From Roseivivax halodurans JCM 10272 (GTDB lineage: Bacteria; Pseudomonadota; Alphaproteobacteria; Rhodobacterales; Rhodobacteraceae), in the NCBI RefSeq assembly GCF_000521785.1, contig NZ_JALZ01000004.1, forward strand, positions 62,001 to 126,000: a stretch of 64,000 bases of DNA, read 5' to 3'. Positions within the stretch are counted from its first letter, which is position 1; every line of letters starts with the position of its first letter. Below the pieces are notes generated by a model. It did not search any database and was not told the DNA's origin. It was given only the letters and a program-made list of their open reading frames with translations. Below are positions 39,105 through 47,170 of the stretch, in pieces. The position numbers and the translations under genes were made by a program.

Positions 39105-40193
39105 ATGGATCGTCGTTCGTTTCTGAGAACATCCGCGCTCGGCGGCTCGGCCGCCGCCGCGACCACGCTCGCCGCGCCCGTCTATGCGCAGGGCAACCGC
39201 ACGCTGACGCTCGTCACCACCTGGGGCAGGGGCCTCGCCGGTGTGCACGACGCCGCCCAGCGCGCCGCCGATACCATCACCGCGATGACCGACGGACAGA
39301 TCAGCATCGACCTCAAGGCGGCGGGCGAGCTCGTCGGCGCCTTCGAGGTGTTCGACGCGGTCACCTCGGGCCAGGCGGACATGTATCACGGGGCCGACTA
39401 CTACTTCGTGAACCAGCACCCGGCCTACGCCTTCTTCACCGCGGTGCCGTTCGGAATGACGGCGCAGGAGCTGGCCAACTGGTATTATCACGGCGGAGGG
39501 CAGGAGTTCCACGACGAGCTCGGCCAGATCTTCGGCCTGAAATCGTTCCTCGCGGGGAACACCGGCGCGCAGGCGGGCGGCTGGTTCGCCAAGGAGATCG
39601 CCAGCCCCGAGGATTTCAACGGCCTCAAGTTCCGCATGCCGGGCCTCGGCGGACAGGCTCTCGGGAAGCTCGGCGCGAGCGTGCAGAACATTCCCGGCGG
39701 CGAGGTCTACCAGGCGCTGTCCTCCGGCGCGATCGATGGCACCGAATGGATCGGCCCCTGGGCCGACGAGAAGGCCGGCTTCCAGGAGATCACCAAGATC
39801 TACTACACCGCCGGCTTCCACGAGCCGGGCGCGGGCCTCAGCCTCGCCACCAACCGCGAGGTCTTCGAGAGCCTCACGCCCGCACAGCAGAAGATCATCG
39901 AGATCGCCTCGGCCGAGGCGCATCAGTGGAACCTCGCGCAGTTCCTGACCGAGAACGGCGCGGCGCTGCAGCGCCTGCAGAGCTCGGGCGTGACCTTGCG
40001 CGAATTCCCCGACAGCGTCTGGGACGCCTTCGGCGACGCAAGTCAGCAGGTCCACGACGAGAACATGGGCGACGACATCTACAAGCGCATCCACGACAGC
40101 GCGATGGAATCGATGAAGTCCTCCGCGGCGTGGATCAAGACCTCGTCCGGCGCCTATACCGCGCAGCGCGACCGCGTGCTCGGCAACGCCTGA
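39105..40193 (+). CDS. TRAP transporter solute-binding protein (DctP family)
   Basis: This 362-residue protein starts with a twin-arginine signal, MDRRSFLRTSALGGSAAA, ending near residue 29 (VYAQ). The mature part has the family region FNGLKFRMPGLGGQALGKLG and IPGGEVYQALSSGAIDGTEW, which holds the substrate-contacting Arg. It binds an organic anion in the periplasm and passes it to the DctQM membrane units. It resembles the FcbT1/mannitol-chloroaromatic type. A hairpin (40207) follows before the next gene. The ligand is unknown. A GGGAGG site precedes the ATG at 39105. Confidence 0.92.
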   Translation: MDRRSFLRTSALGGSAAAATTLAAPVYAQGNRTLTLVTTWGRGLAGVHDAAQRAADTITAMTDGQISIDLKAAGELVGAFEVFDAVTSGQADMYHGADYYFVNQHPAYAFFTAVPFGMTAQELANWYYHGGGQEFHDELGQIFGLKSFLAGNTGAQAGGWFAKEIASPEDFNGLKFRMPGLGGQALGKLGASVQNIPGGEVYQALSSGAIDGTEWIGPWADEKAGFQEITKIYYTAGFHEPGAGLSLATNREVFESLTPAQQKIIEIASAEAHQWNLAQFLTENGAALQRLQSSGVTLREFPDSVWDAFGDASQQVHDENMGDDIYKRIHDSAMESMKSSAAWIKTSSGAYTAQRDRVLGNA

Positions 40194-40206
40194 TCGAAAA
40201 GGGCGG

Positions 40207-40226
40207 GCGGGGCGGAAATGCCCCGC
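40207..40226. other. Intercistronic hairpin after the first dctP gene
   Basis: GCGGGG/CCCCGC with an 8-nt loop, 14 nt past the dctP stop. It may raise the amount of binding protein over the permeases by protecting the 3' end. Confidence 0.4.
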
Positions 40227-40319
40227 GCGTCCCGGGCGGTCCGCGGGAGGGGATCGCCCGCACGGCATGCCGGCGCGGCCGGCCAATCGGATCATGCGGC
40301 GACGCGCGGAGAGTGAGAC

Positions 40320-41249
40320 ATGGACGAGGAGAGCGCCGCGGGCGGCTTCTGGCTCCTGGACGGCATCTGGTGGGTTCTGAAGAACATCGTGCTGGCCTTC
40401 TGGCACCTCGGGTACGCGATCACCCATCCCGGGCTCTGGCTGGACTGGTCGAACACCGAGGCGATCATGCGGGTCGTCTATTACGGCGGCTCGGTCGAGT
40501 TCTTCTTCGTCGTGTTCACGACCTTCCTCGTGATCGGCGCCGCGGGCCTCTGGTCGAACCGGTTCCTCTGGGGTGTCGTGCGCGCGCTCGAGGGTTTCGC
40601 CAACACGCTCGGGCGCCTCGTCGCCTGGGCGGGCCTTCTGATGGTGATCCAGCAGGTCGTGATCGTCTTCATGCAGCGCGTCTTCGCGCGACCCTCGATC
40701 TCGCTCGGCTTCGGCATTCCGGTCGAGTTCGACATCTCGTGGTGGTCCGAGGAGCTGAAGCTCTATAACGCCGCCATCGTCGCGCTCTGCCTGACCTACA
40801 CTTTCGTGCAGCAGGGCCATGTGCGCGTCGATCTGATCTATTCCGCCGTGAGCTTCCGCACCAAGCGGGTCATCGACATGGTCGGCTCGGTCATCTTCAT
40901 GATGCCGATGGCGGTGCTGATCTGGATGTATGCGTGGTTCTTCATGTGGCGCCATCTCATCGTGCCGAACCCCTCGGCGTCCGAGCCGCTCGACCGGCTG
41001 ATGATGAAGGCCCGGGCGCTGCGCTGGAACGTCGAGACGATCGGCTTCTCGCCCAACGGCTTCTCGGCCTATTTCCTCTTCAAGATCCTCCTTGTCGTCA
41101 TGACCGGGCTGATCTTCATCCACGCCTGGGCCTTCCTCTTCCGCTCGTATCTCGAATGGAAGGAAGGGCCCGAGAGCGAGGACAAGTATCTCGACAAGGA
41201 CGTGCTCGATGCGCCGGATACCGGCGGTCACCAGCACGCCGAAATCTGA
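40320..41249 (+). CDS. TRAP transporter small permease (DctQ family)
   Basis: This 309-residue membrane protein is longer than the usual DctQ (about 160-200). The core DctQ helices with FVQQGHVRVDLIYSAVS are at about 155-175. An N-terminal extension of two or more helices (15-75) and a loop with RWNVETIGFSPNGF are extra. It forms the membrane complex with the large permease downstream, 18 nt away. Confidence 0.88.
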   Translation: MDEESAAGGFWLLDGIWWVLKNIVLAFWHLGYAITHPGLWLDWSNTEAIMRVVYYGGSVEFFFVVFTTFLVIGAAGLWSNRFLWGVVRALEGFANTLGRLVAWAGLLMVIQQVVIVFMQRVFARPSISLGFGIPVEFDISWWSEELKLYNAAIVALCLTYTFVQQGHVRVDLIYSAVSFRTKRVIDMVGSVIFMMPMAVLIWMYAWFFMWRHLIVPNPSASEPLDRLMMKARALRWNVETIGFSPNGFSAYFLFKILLVVMTGLIFIHAWAFLFRSYLEWKEGPESEDKYLDKDVLDAPDTGGHQHAEI

Positions 41250-41267
41250 CCGGCGGGGACGGGGACC

Positions 41268-43619
41268 ATGCTTTTCGGACTGGATGGGGTCGAGATCGGG
41301 CTCATCATCGTTTTCGTGACCCTGTTCGCGGCGATCCTGTCGGGGTTCCCGGTGGCCTTCGCCATCGCGGGGGCGGGGATCATCTCCTTCGCCATCATCG
41401 CCGCGCTCGACAGCGCGGGCCTCTTGATCCACCAGGCCATCGACACCTCCTCCGAGGGCTACCGGGCGCTGGTGGCGGACGGCGTCCGCTCCGAGACGAT
41501 CTCGATCTTCCGCTACCCCGACCTGCCGCGGGTCGGGCAGGCGCTTTTCGAGCAGGGCTGGCACACGGCGCTCGACCGCAACGTGTCCTTCATCACCAAC
41601 CGCATCAACGAGAGGGTCCTCGCGGGCCCGTCCATCGAGACGCTGCTGGCGGTGCTGATGTTCGTTCTCATGGGCATCGTGCTCGAGCGCTCCAAGATCG
41701 CCAACGACCTCCTGACGACCATGGCGCGGGTCTTCGGACCGCTGCCGGGGGGGCTCGCGGTCTCCATCGTGGTGGTCGGCGCGTTCCTCGCCGCCTCGAC
41801 CGGCATCGTCGGCGCGACGGTGGTGACGATGGGCCTGCTGGCGCTGCCGACGATGCTGCGGAACGGTTATTCTCCCGAACTCTCGACCGGCGTCATCGCC
41901 GCGTCGGGCACGCTCGGCCAGATCATCCCGCCCTCCATCGTGATCGTCCTCCTCGGCACGCTTGCGGGCGATCTCTATTCGGCGAGCCAGGAGACGCGGG
42001 CGCAGCTCGCCGGCTGTTCCGACGCGCTGACCTTCCTCGGAGAGCCCGCGGTCGTCTCGGTCGGCACGCTCTTCCAGGCGGCGCTCCTGCCGGGGATCCT
42101 GCTCGCCGTGCTCTACGCGGTCTACGCCTTCGTCTTCGCGCTGCTCAATCCGTCGAAGGCGCCTCCCGTCGAGGTCGGCGCGCCGAGCGGCGAGGTGATC
42201 ACCCGCGGCGAAGGGCTGACGTGGTTCCTGCTCGTCCCGGCGGCGATCGTCGCGGGCGTCATGCTGGCGGGGCAGGTCAATATCGTCGGCTCGCAATCGC
42301 TGGCGGTCGACAGGTTCTCGGCCGCCGGCGAGACCGCGTCCCTGCGCACGACCGTCTCGGATGAATGCCGCGCTTCGATGATCGAGCTGCACGGCCAGCG
42401 GGCCTGGGACCGGGCCGTCGCCGAACAGGCCGCGATCGACGAGGCGGGCGGCGTGACCGCACAGGAGCGCCTGACCGACGAGGAGGTCGCCGAGGCGCGC
42501 ATCGCCAAGTCCGAGAACGCCGCGCCCATCGGCACCGGCATCGCCACCTTCGCGGTGATCTTCGCGCTGGTCCTCGCCTTCGGGCGCGGCATGGCGCCGA
42601 CCGCCGACCCGATGCCGCTCATCGGCGGCGCGGCGGGGGTGCTTCTGCTGCTGCTCGTCGACGTGATCTTCATCGGTCCGGCGACCTCACCCGCGGCGAC
42701 CGTGCTGTGGATGGCCGTCCCGGCCGCCATCGCGATCTGGGGCTGCCGGCACGCGGCCGCCCGGATGGCGCGCAACGATCTCGTCCGGGTGATCTTTCCG
42801 CCGCTCGTGCTGATCGTCGCGGTGCTCGGCTCGATCCTCGGCGGCATCACCAACCCCACGCCCGCCGCGGCGCTCGGCGCGGCGGGCGCGATCATGCTCG
42901 CGGCCTATCGCAAGCTCCGCGAGGAGGGCCGCGATCCCTGGATCATCGCCTGGTCCACCTATGCGCTCGTCGCGATGCTGCTGATCGGGATCAATTTCGA
43001 CGTAAGGATCAACATCTCGGGCGTCGGGCCGGTGACCTGGATCGCGTTCCTCGCCGCCTATGCCGCGTTCCTCTTCGCACTCTTCGGACTGCTCTACGCG
43101 TGCTGGGTGCTGCTACGGGCACGGGTACTGACGCCCGCGGTGCGCGAGACGGCGAAGGTCACCTCGATGGTCTTCACCATCCTCGTCGCCTCGCAGCTTC
43201 TGAACCTCGTGGTCATCTCCTTCGGCGGCGAGCATTACATCCAGCAGTTCCTCCAGAGCTTCGACAACGAGTTCAAGGTCTTCCTGATCGTCATGATCGT
43301 GCTCTTCGTGCTCGGCTTCGTGCTCGACTTCCTCGAGATCATCTACATCGTGGTGCCCATCGTCGGCCCGGTGATCTATGGCGGATCGTTCGATCCCAAA
43401 TGGGTGACGATCATGATCGCGGTGAACCTGCAGACCTCGTTCCTGACCCCGCCCTTCGGCTTCGCGCTCTTCTACCTGCGCGGCGTCGCACCGGCCGAGG
43501 TCACGACGGGGCACATCTATCGCGGCGTGTTCCCCTTTGTCCTGATCCAGGTGCTGGGCCTCGTGATCCTGTGGTTCTTTCCGGGCATCGTGACCATCGT
43601 GCCGGACCTCATGCCCTGA
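41268..43619 (+). CDS. TRAP transporter large permease (DctM family) with a large central insertion
   Basis: The protein has 783 residues, against about 430 for a typical DctM. The N-terminal core (SIETLLAVLMFVLMGIVLERS, then SGTLGQIIPPSIVIVLLG) and the C-terminal core (LDFLEIIYIVVPIVGP, then LQTSFLTPPFGFALFYLRG) match the second DctM of this window closely. Between them lie about 330 extra residues with a soluble Glu/Ala-rich loop (about 340-425) and extra helices. A further insert at about 55-110 separates the first helices. It drives sodium-coupled uptake with the partners upstream. Confidence 0.88.
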   Translation: MLFGLDGVEIGLIIVFVTLFAAILSGFPVAFAIAGAGIISFAIIAALDSAGLLIHQAIDTSSEGYRALVADGVRSETISIFRYPDLPRVGQALFEQGWHTALDRNVSFITNRINERVLAGPSIETLLAVLMFVLMGIVLERSKIANDLLTTMARVFGPLPGGLAVSIVVVGAFLAASTGIVGATVVTMGLLALPTMLRNGYSPELSTGVIAASGTLGQIIPPSIVIVLLGTLAGDLYSASQETRAQLAGCSDALTFLGEPAVVSVGTLFQAALLPGILLAVLYAVYAFVFALLNPSKAPPVEVGAPSGEVITRGEGLTWFLLVPAAIVAGVMLAGQVNIVGSQSLAVDRFSAAGETASLRTTVSDECRASMIELHGQRAWDRAVAEQAAIDEAGGVTAQERLTDEEVAEARIAKSENAAPIGTGIATFAVIFALVLAFGRGMAPTADPMPLIGGAAGVLLLLLVDVIFIGPATSPAATVLWMAVPAAIAIWGCRHAAARMARNDLVRVIFPPLVLIVAVLGSILGGITNPTPAAALGAAGAIMLAAYRKLREEGRDPWIIAWSTYALVAMLLIGINFDVRINISGVGPVTWIAFLAAYAAFLFALFGLLYACWVLLRARVLTPAVRETAKVTSMVFTILVASQLLNLVVISFGGEHYIQQFLQSFDNEFKVFLIVMIVLFVLGFVLDFLEIIYIVVPIVGPVIYGGSFDPKWVTIMIAVNLQTSFLTPPFGFALFYLRGVAPAEVTTGHIYRGVFPFVLIQVLGLVILWFFPGIVTIVPDLMP

Positions 43620-43646
43620 GGTCCGGACGCGACCGGAAAGGGCGGA

Positions 43647-43679
43647 GCCTCCGGCGGGGATATTTATGTCAAGAAGAAG
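43647..43679 (+). repeat. 33-bp intergenic repeat, copy 3
   Basis: This copy begins GCCTCCGGCGGGGATATTTA and ends AAGAAGAAG. It lies between the convergent dctM and bpt genes. Confidence 0.75.
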
Positions 43680-43703
43680 GAGGGGGCGCGTCGGGACGTG
43701 GTC

Positions 43704-44516
43704 TCAGCCGCGGGTGTCGGGGAGCGAGATGTTCGCGACCTGCTCGGCGATCGGGTCGGTCGAGAGCGGGTGCATCTCGGCCGAGTAATCGTCGCGCGGG
43801 GTCTTGCGAACCCATTGCCCGCCGCGGAAGATCTCGAGCCCTGTGAAGTTCGCCTTGTAGCCCATCTTGGGCGAGCCCGGCACCCAGTAGCCGAGATAGA
43901 CATACGGCAGCCCCGCCTCGCGGGCGATGTCGACATGGTCGAGGATCATCCAGGTGCCGAGCGATTGCCGCGGCAGGTCCGGCTCGTAGAAGGAATAGAC
44001 CATGGAGAGCCCGTCATCGAGCACATCGGTGAGGCAGACCGCGGTCAGATCGCCCTGCGCGCGGTCGAGATATTCGACGACGCGGGAGCGGATCGGGGTC
44101 TCCTCGATCATCGCGGCGAATTCGAAGACATCCATGTCGGCCATGCCGCCATCGGCGTGGCGGTGGTCGAGATAGCGGCGGAAGAGCGCATACTGGTCCT
44201 CGGTCGCCCAGGGGCTCGTCGCCCGGCGCTCGAGATGGGCGTTGCGCCTGATTGTGCGGCGCTGGCTCTTCGACGGCTCGAAATCGGCGACCGAGATCCG
44301 CGCCGAGAGGCACGCCGCGCAATCCGAGCAGGACGGCCGGTAGAGCACGTTCTGCGAGCGCCGGAAGCCCTGCTGCGAGAGAGAATCGTTCAGCCGCTGT
44401 GCCTGGTCGCCCTGCAATGCGGTGAACAGCTTCCGCTCCATCCGGCCCGGAAGGTACGGGCAGGGCTGCGGAGCCGTCACGTAGAATTGCGGCGCGAGCG
44501 GAAGAGAATGGCGCAT
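43704..44516 (-). CDS. bpt: Aspartate/glutamate leucyltransferase (Bpt, N-end rule pathway)
   Basis: This 270-residue protein carries the arginyl/leucyltransferase fold. [14 protein letters not shown] (19-32) and [16 protein letters not shown] hold the conserved Cys set. [19 protein letters not shown] and [18 protein letters not shown] are family words. It adds leucine (or arginine) from aminoacyl-tRNA to proteins with N-terminal Asp or Glu, marking them for ClpS/ClpAP. Homologues in alphaproteobacteria are also annotated as Ate arginyltransferases. Confidence 0.94.
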   Translation of the reverse strand: MRHSLPLAPQFYVTAPQPCPYLPGRMERKLFTALQGDQAQRLNDSLSQQGFRRSQNVLYRPSCSDCAACLSARISVADFEPSKSQRRTIRRNAHLERRATSPWATEDQYALFRRYLDHRHADGGMADMDVFEFAAMIEETPIRSRVVEYLDRAQGDLTAVCLTDVLDDGLSMVYSFYEPDLPRQSLGTWMILDHVDIAREAGLPYVYLGYWVPGSPKMGYKANFTGLEIFRGGQWVRKTPRDDYSAEMHPLSTDPIAEQVANISLPDTRG

Positions 44517-44590
44517 CAGGACTCAGGTTTGCGGTTAAAGAAAACGTAACAACGCCGGCGCGCGTCGCCAAGTCCCCAAAGAGCCGTGAA

Positions 44591-44619
44591 GCCGCCGCAT
44601 TCCTGACGTCTGCGGCGGC
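44591..44619 (-). terminator. Hairpin downstream of the RDD gene
   Basis: A perfect nine-pair stem GCCGCCGCA/TGCGGCGGC with an 11-nt loop. It lacks a T-run, so its terminator role is uncertain. Confidence 0.4.
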
Positions 44620-44628
44620 GCGGGGGGA

Positions 44629-45084
44629 TCAGGCGCGGCGGTTGATCATCACGGTGCCGAGCGCGAGGTCTGTCAGACCCTGGCCGCGTTCGGTCACGCA
44701 CATGAGGCCGGCCGAGCCGAGTTGCACGATCGCCGTCGTCATCGAGAGCGCGTAGCCGAGCGTGTGGAAGAAGGCCTGCGCGGGATCGAGCGGACGGCCA
44801 TAGGCGTCGCGCAGCTCTATCGCCATCATGCGCATGCCCCAGGTGGCGGAGCCGTTCGCGATGGTGATCCAGCGGTAGAGGAATCCCACGACCAGCATCA
44901 CCACCGGCAGCACGAAGAGCGCGAGGAAAGCGGTCAGGATCACCACCGGCACGACGAAGAGCGCAACGAGGATCACGTCGATCACCCAGGCCATCGCGCG
45001 CTTCGCGACGACGCCGTCGTAGAATTCGGGCTGGGTGACGGGGTCGGGCAGATGGCCGTGGTCGATCATCCGGGTCGCATACAT
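44629..45084 (-). CDS. RDD-family membrane protein
   Basis: This 151-residue protein has the RDD layout. Helices lie at about 30-55 and 60-80, with RAMAWVIDVILVALFVVP carrying the first Asp and ATWGMRMMAIELRDAYGRP the central motif. RDD proteins are small membrane proteins; some have been linked to sodium/proton exchange, but most are uncharacterised. It is downstream of the DUF2852 gene, behind a terminator, and upstream of bpt on the same strand. Confidence 0.87.
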   Translation of the reverse strand: MYATRMIDHGHLPDPVTQPEFYDGVVAKRAMAWVIDVILVALFVVPVVILTAFLALFVLPVVMLVVGFLYRWITIANGSATWGMRMMAIELRDAYGRPLDPAQAFFHTLGYALSMTTAIVQLGSAGLMCVTERGQGLTDLALGTVMINRRA

Positions 45085-45116
45085 GTCTCAAGGCTCCGTG
45101 TCAGCGGGCGGCAGGG

Positions 45117-45153
45117 AAAAAACGGGCAGGGGCCGCGGCTGGCGCGGCCCGTT
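45117..45153 (-). terminator. Intrinsic terminator after the DUF2852 gene
   Basis: On the minus strand an AACGGGC/GCCCGTT outer stem (or inner CGCGGCC/GGCCGCG) is followed by T6 (45117-45122). It ends the DUF2852 transcript 13 nt after its stop. Confidence 0.7.
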
Positions 45154-45165
45154 GTGTCGCTTGCG

Positions 45166-45591
45166 TCAGGAGGATGTCTCGGCATCCGTGGCCGGGGGGC
45201 CGGCGCGGCGCGAGCGCTCTTCCATGAACTGGTCGAATTCCGCCTTGTCGCGGGCATCGCGCAGACGCTTGAGGAACGCCTCGAACCCGTCCTGCTCTTC
45301 CTCGAGCCGGCGCAGCGTCTCGGCCTTGTAGGCGTCGAAGGCGGCGTTGCCTGAGGATCTCATGGTGCGGAAGCCCTGGGGCATCCGGGCGGTGCGGGAC
45401 TTGCGGCAGGACATCATGCGTTTGCTCCAGATCATGTAGAACAGAAGGGCGAGGCCCACGGGCCAGAAGAACACGAAGCCCAGAACCATGGCGGCGAGCC
45501 AGGCAACCTTGCCCTTGTCGTCGAGCCAGGCTTCCGCGCGGGCGAACCAGCCGGCGGTCGCAGGCAGCGTGGACGGGGTGGCGGTGGTCAT
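45166..45591 (-). CDS. DUF2852 membrane protein
   Basis: The protein has 141 residues from the ATG at 45591, which has GGAG six nt upstream. A 15-residue upstream extension to 45636 would overlap a palindrome and is not preferred. One strong hydrophobic segment (WLAAMVLGFVFFWPVGLALLFYMIW, about 30-54) is followed by a charged helix with SSGNAAFDAYKAETLRRLEEEQDGFEAFL. The family is widespread in Rhodobacterales and Rhizobiales and has no known function. It is divergent from the second TRAP operon and shares a control region with two palindromes. Confidence 0.87.
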   Translation of the reverse strand: MTTATPSTLPATAGWFARAEAWLDDKGKVAWLAAMVLGFVFFWPVGLALLFYMIWSKRMMSCRKSRTARMPQGFRTMRSSGNAAFDAYKAETLRRLEEEQDGFEAFLKRLRDARDKAEFDQFMEERSRRAGPPATDAETSS

Positions 45592-45619
45592 GTCGATCTC
45601 CGGTGTTGGCGTTTGACTG

Positions 45620-45638
45620 ATGTGAATGTCTTTCACAT
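45620..45638. promoter_or_regulatory. Palindrome ATGTGAA-N5-TTCACAT, site 1
   Basis: This perfect 7-bp arm dyad lies 29 nt before the DUF2852 ATG. Read on the minus strand it starts CATGTGAAAG, as does site 2 on the plus strand. Confidence 0.6.
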
Positions 45639-45678
45639 GCCTTAGATCGGGATCGTAAAGTCGCCCTTCAAGATCTCA

Positions 45679-45697
45679 TGTGAAAGTTTTTTACATC
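45679..45697. promoter_or_regulatory. Palindrome ATGTGAA-N5-TTTACAT, site 2
   Basis: It matches site 1 with one arm mismatch and the same 5-nt centre. The centres are 59 bp apart and the two copies are in opposite orientation. A dimeric regulator of both divergent genes is inferred. Confidence 0.6.
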
Positions 45698-45745
45698 GAA
45701 GCCGTGCGCCCCGGCGGTGTCGGCTCGGCAGTTCACCGGCGAGGT

Positions 45746-45759
45746 TTGCGCTGGCGCAA
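45746..45759. promoter_or_regulatory. Palindrome TTGCGC-TG-GCGCAA, possible operator for the second TRAP operon
   Basis: A perfect 6-bp dyad. Similar hexamers CCGCAA (45825-45830), ACGCAA (45839-45844) and TTGCGT (45854-45859) follow before dctP2. Confidence 0.45.
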
Positions 45760-45943
45760 CCCCGCACTTGCTTCATGCCGCGCGCGCGGTAGGGTGATCC
45801 CGGAAGGGTCGGCGCCGCATGCTACCGCAACGGGGTTGACGCAACGTCGCCCTTTGCGTTCGATAAGGCGGGGGCGCCTGGCGGAGGGGAGACCGCCATG
45901 CCCCCGGTCAACAAACAAAAAATGGACCCAAGGGAGGACGATC

Positions 45944-47041
45944 ATGACACGGACGACCAATCGCCGGGGCGCGCTGCGCACCCTGGCCGGAGCCGGTGCG
46001 GCCACGCTCGCGGCACCCCATATCGCCGGCGCGCAGGCGAACGGAACAACCTGGAAGATCCAGACCTCGTGGCCCGGCGGCGCGGGCCTGCAGATCTTCA
46101 AGGACTGGTGCGCCTCGATCCAGGAGAAGACGGACGGAGAGCTCAGCTTCCAGGCCTTCGGCGCCAATGACGTCGTGGGAGACTTCCAGCTCTTCGACGC
46201 GGTCAAGAACGGCGTGCTCGACGCGGTGAACCCGTTCACCATCTACGCGCAGGGCATCATTCCGGCCGCGACGTTCCTCACCTCGATCCCGCTCGGCCTG
46301 CGCCAGCCTTCCGAATTCGACACCTTCTATTACGGCCTCGGCGGTCTCGACATCGCGCGCGAGCTCTACGCCGCGCAGGGCATGTATTTCGTCGGCCCGG
46401 TGCACCACGACGCCAACATCATCCACTCCAAGGTGCCGATCCGCTCGATCGATGACTTTGCGGGCCGCAAGATGCGCCTGCCGGGCGGCATGGTCGCGGA
46501 CGTCTTCTCCGAGATCGGCGCCGAGACCACCGTCCTGCCGGGCTCCGAGATCTTCCCGGCGCTCGAGAAGGGCACGATCGACGTGGCCGACTACGTGGGC
46601 CCGGCGGTGAACTACGCGCTCGGCTTCAGCCAGGTGACCGATTACATCGTCATGGGCCCTCCGGGCTTCATGTCGCTCTACCAGCCGGTCGACATCATGG
46701 ACATCACCGTGGGCCAAGCCGCCTGGGACAATCTCAGCCCCAAGATGAAGCAGTTCGTCGAGATGGAGACGCATGTCTATTCCGACATGCACTACGCCGC
46801 GATCCAGGCCGCCGACCAGGAAGCCTGGGCCAAGTTCGAGGCGGACGGCACCGAGGTCACGCGCCTCACGCAGGACGACGTGGACCTCATGACCGAGGTC
46901 GCCGTGCCGATCTGGTTCGATTACGCCAACCGCGATCCGAACGCGGCGCGCGTCTTCAAGATCCAGCTCGACTACATGCAGTCGGGCTCGCTCGGCTATG
47001 TCGATCCGGCCCTGACCGAAGGGCTCGAGCTCAAGATCTGA
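45944..47041 (+). CDS. TRAP transporter solute-binding protein (DctP family)
   Basis: The protein has 365 residues from the ATG at 45944, which follows GGGAGG. A twin-arginine signal (NRRGALRTLAGAGAATLAA, ending near AGAQA) is present. The binding domain has FAGRKMRLPGGMVADVFSEIG, LPGSEIFPALEKGTIDVADY and GPAVNYALGFSQVTDY. It resembles the first DctP and the TakP/FcbT1 type that binds 2-oxoacids or similar anions. A hairpin follows before dctQ. The palindromic control region upstream suggests tight regulation. Confidence 0.92.
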   Translation: MTRTTNRRGALRTLAGAGAATLAAPHIAGAQANGTTWKIQTSWPGGAGLQIFKDWCASIQEKTDGELSFQAFGANDVVGDFQLFDAVKNGVLDAVNPFTIYAQGIIPAATFLTSIPLGLRQPSEFDTFYYGLGGLDIARELYAAQGMYFVGPVHHDANIIHSKVPIRSIDDFAGRKMRLPGGMVADVFSEIGAETTVLPGSEIFPALEKGTIDVADYVGPAVNYALGFSQVTDYIVMGPPGFMSLYQPVDIMDITVGQAAWDNLSPKMKQFVEMETHVYSDMHYAAIQAADQEAWAKFEADGTEVTRLTQDDVDLMTEVAVPIWFDYANRDPNAARVFKIQLDYMQSGSLGYVDPALTEGLELKI

Positions 47042-47051
47042 TCCCCCTGGC

Positions 47052-47074
47052 GCCGGGCGCGATCGTCGCCCGGC
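47052..47074. other. Intercistronic hairpin after the second dctP gene
   Basis: GCCGGGCG/CGCCCGGC, eight pairs with a 7-nt loop, 10 nt past the stop. The first TRAP operon has a comparable hairpin at the same place. Confidence 0.5.
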
Positions 47075-47170
47075 CCGCATGTCACTCGGCGTGTCCGGCG
47101 GGGGCACGCCGCCGCGCGCGACGCGTCAAGAAAGATCGCCCCGCAGACGGGGCCAAGGGACGGGGACACC

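Larger units (their letters stand above)
45592..45943. other. 352-nt divergent control region between DUF2852 and the second TRAP operon
   Basis: It holds two 19-bp palindromes (45620-45638 and 45679-45697), a 14-bp palindrome (45746-45759) and further CGCAA hexamers at 45825, 45839 and 45854. A TTGACG hexamer at 45837 could be a -35. No coding sequence was recognised. Confidence 0.7.

Noticed and set aside
39099-42392. 1097-codon minus-strand ORF across the first TRAP operon
   Set aside because: It crosses three recognised genes on the other strand and has only His/Arg/Asp-rich low-complexity sequence.
45620-45697. CRP or PpsR/CrtJ binding sites
   Set aside because: The spacing between half-sites (N7 for TGTGA/TCACA, N11 for TGT/ACA) does not fit either regulator.
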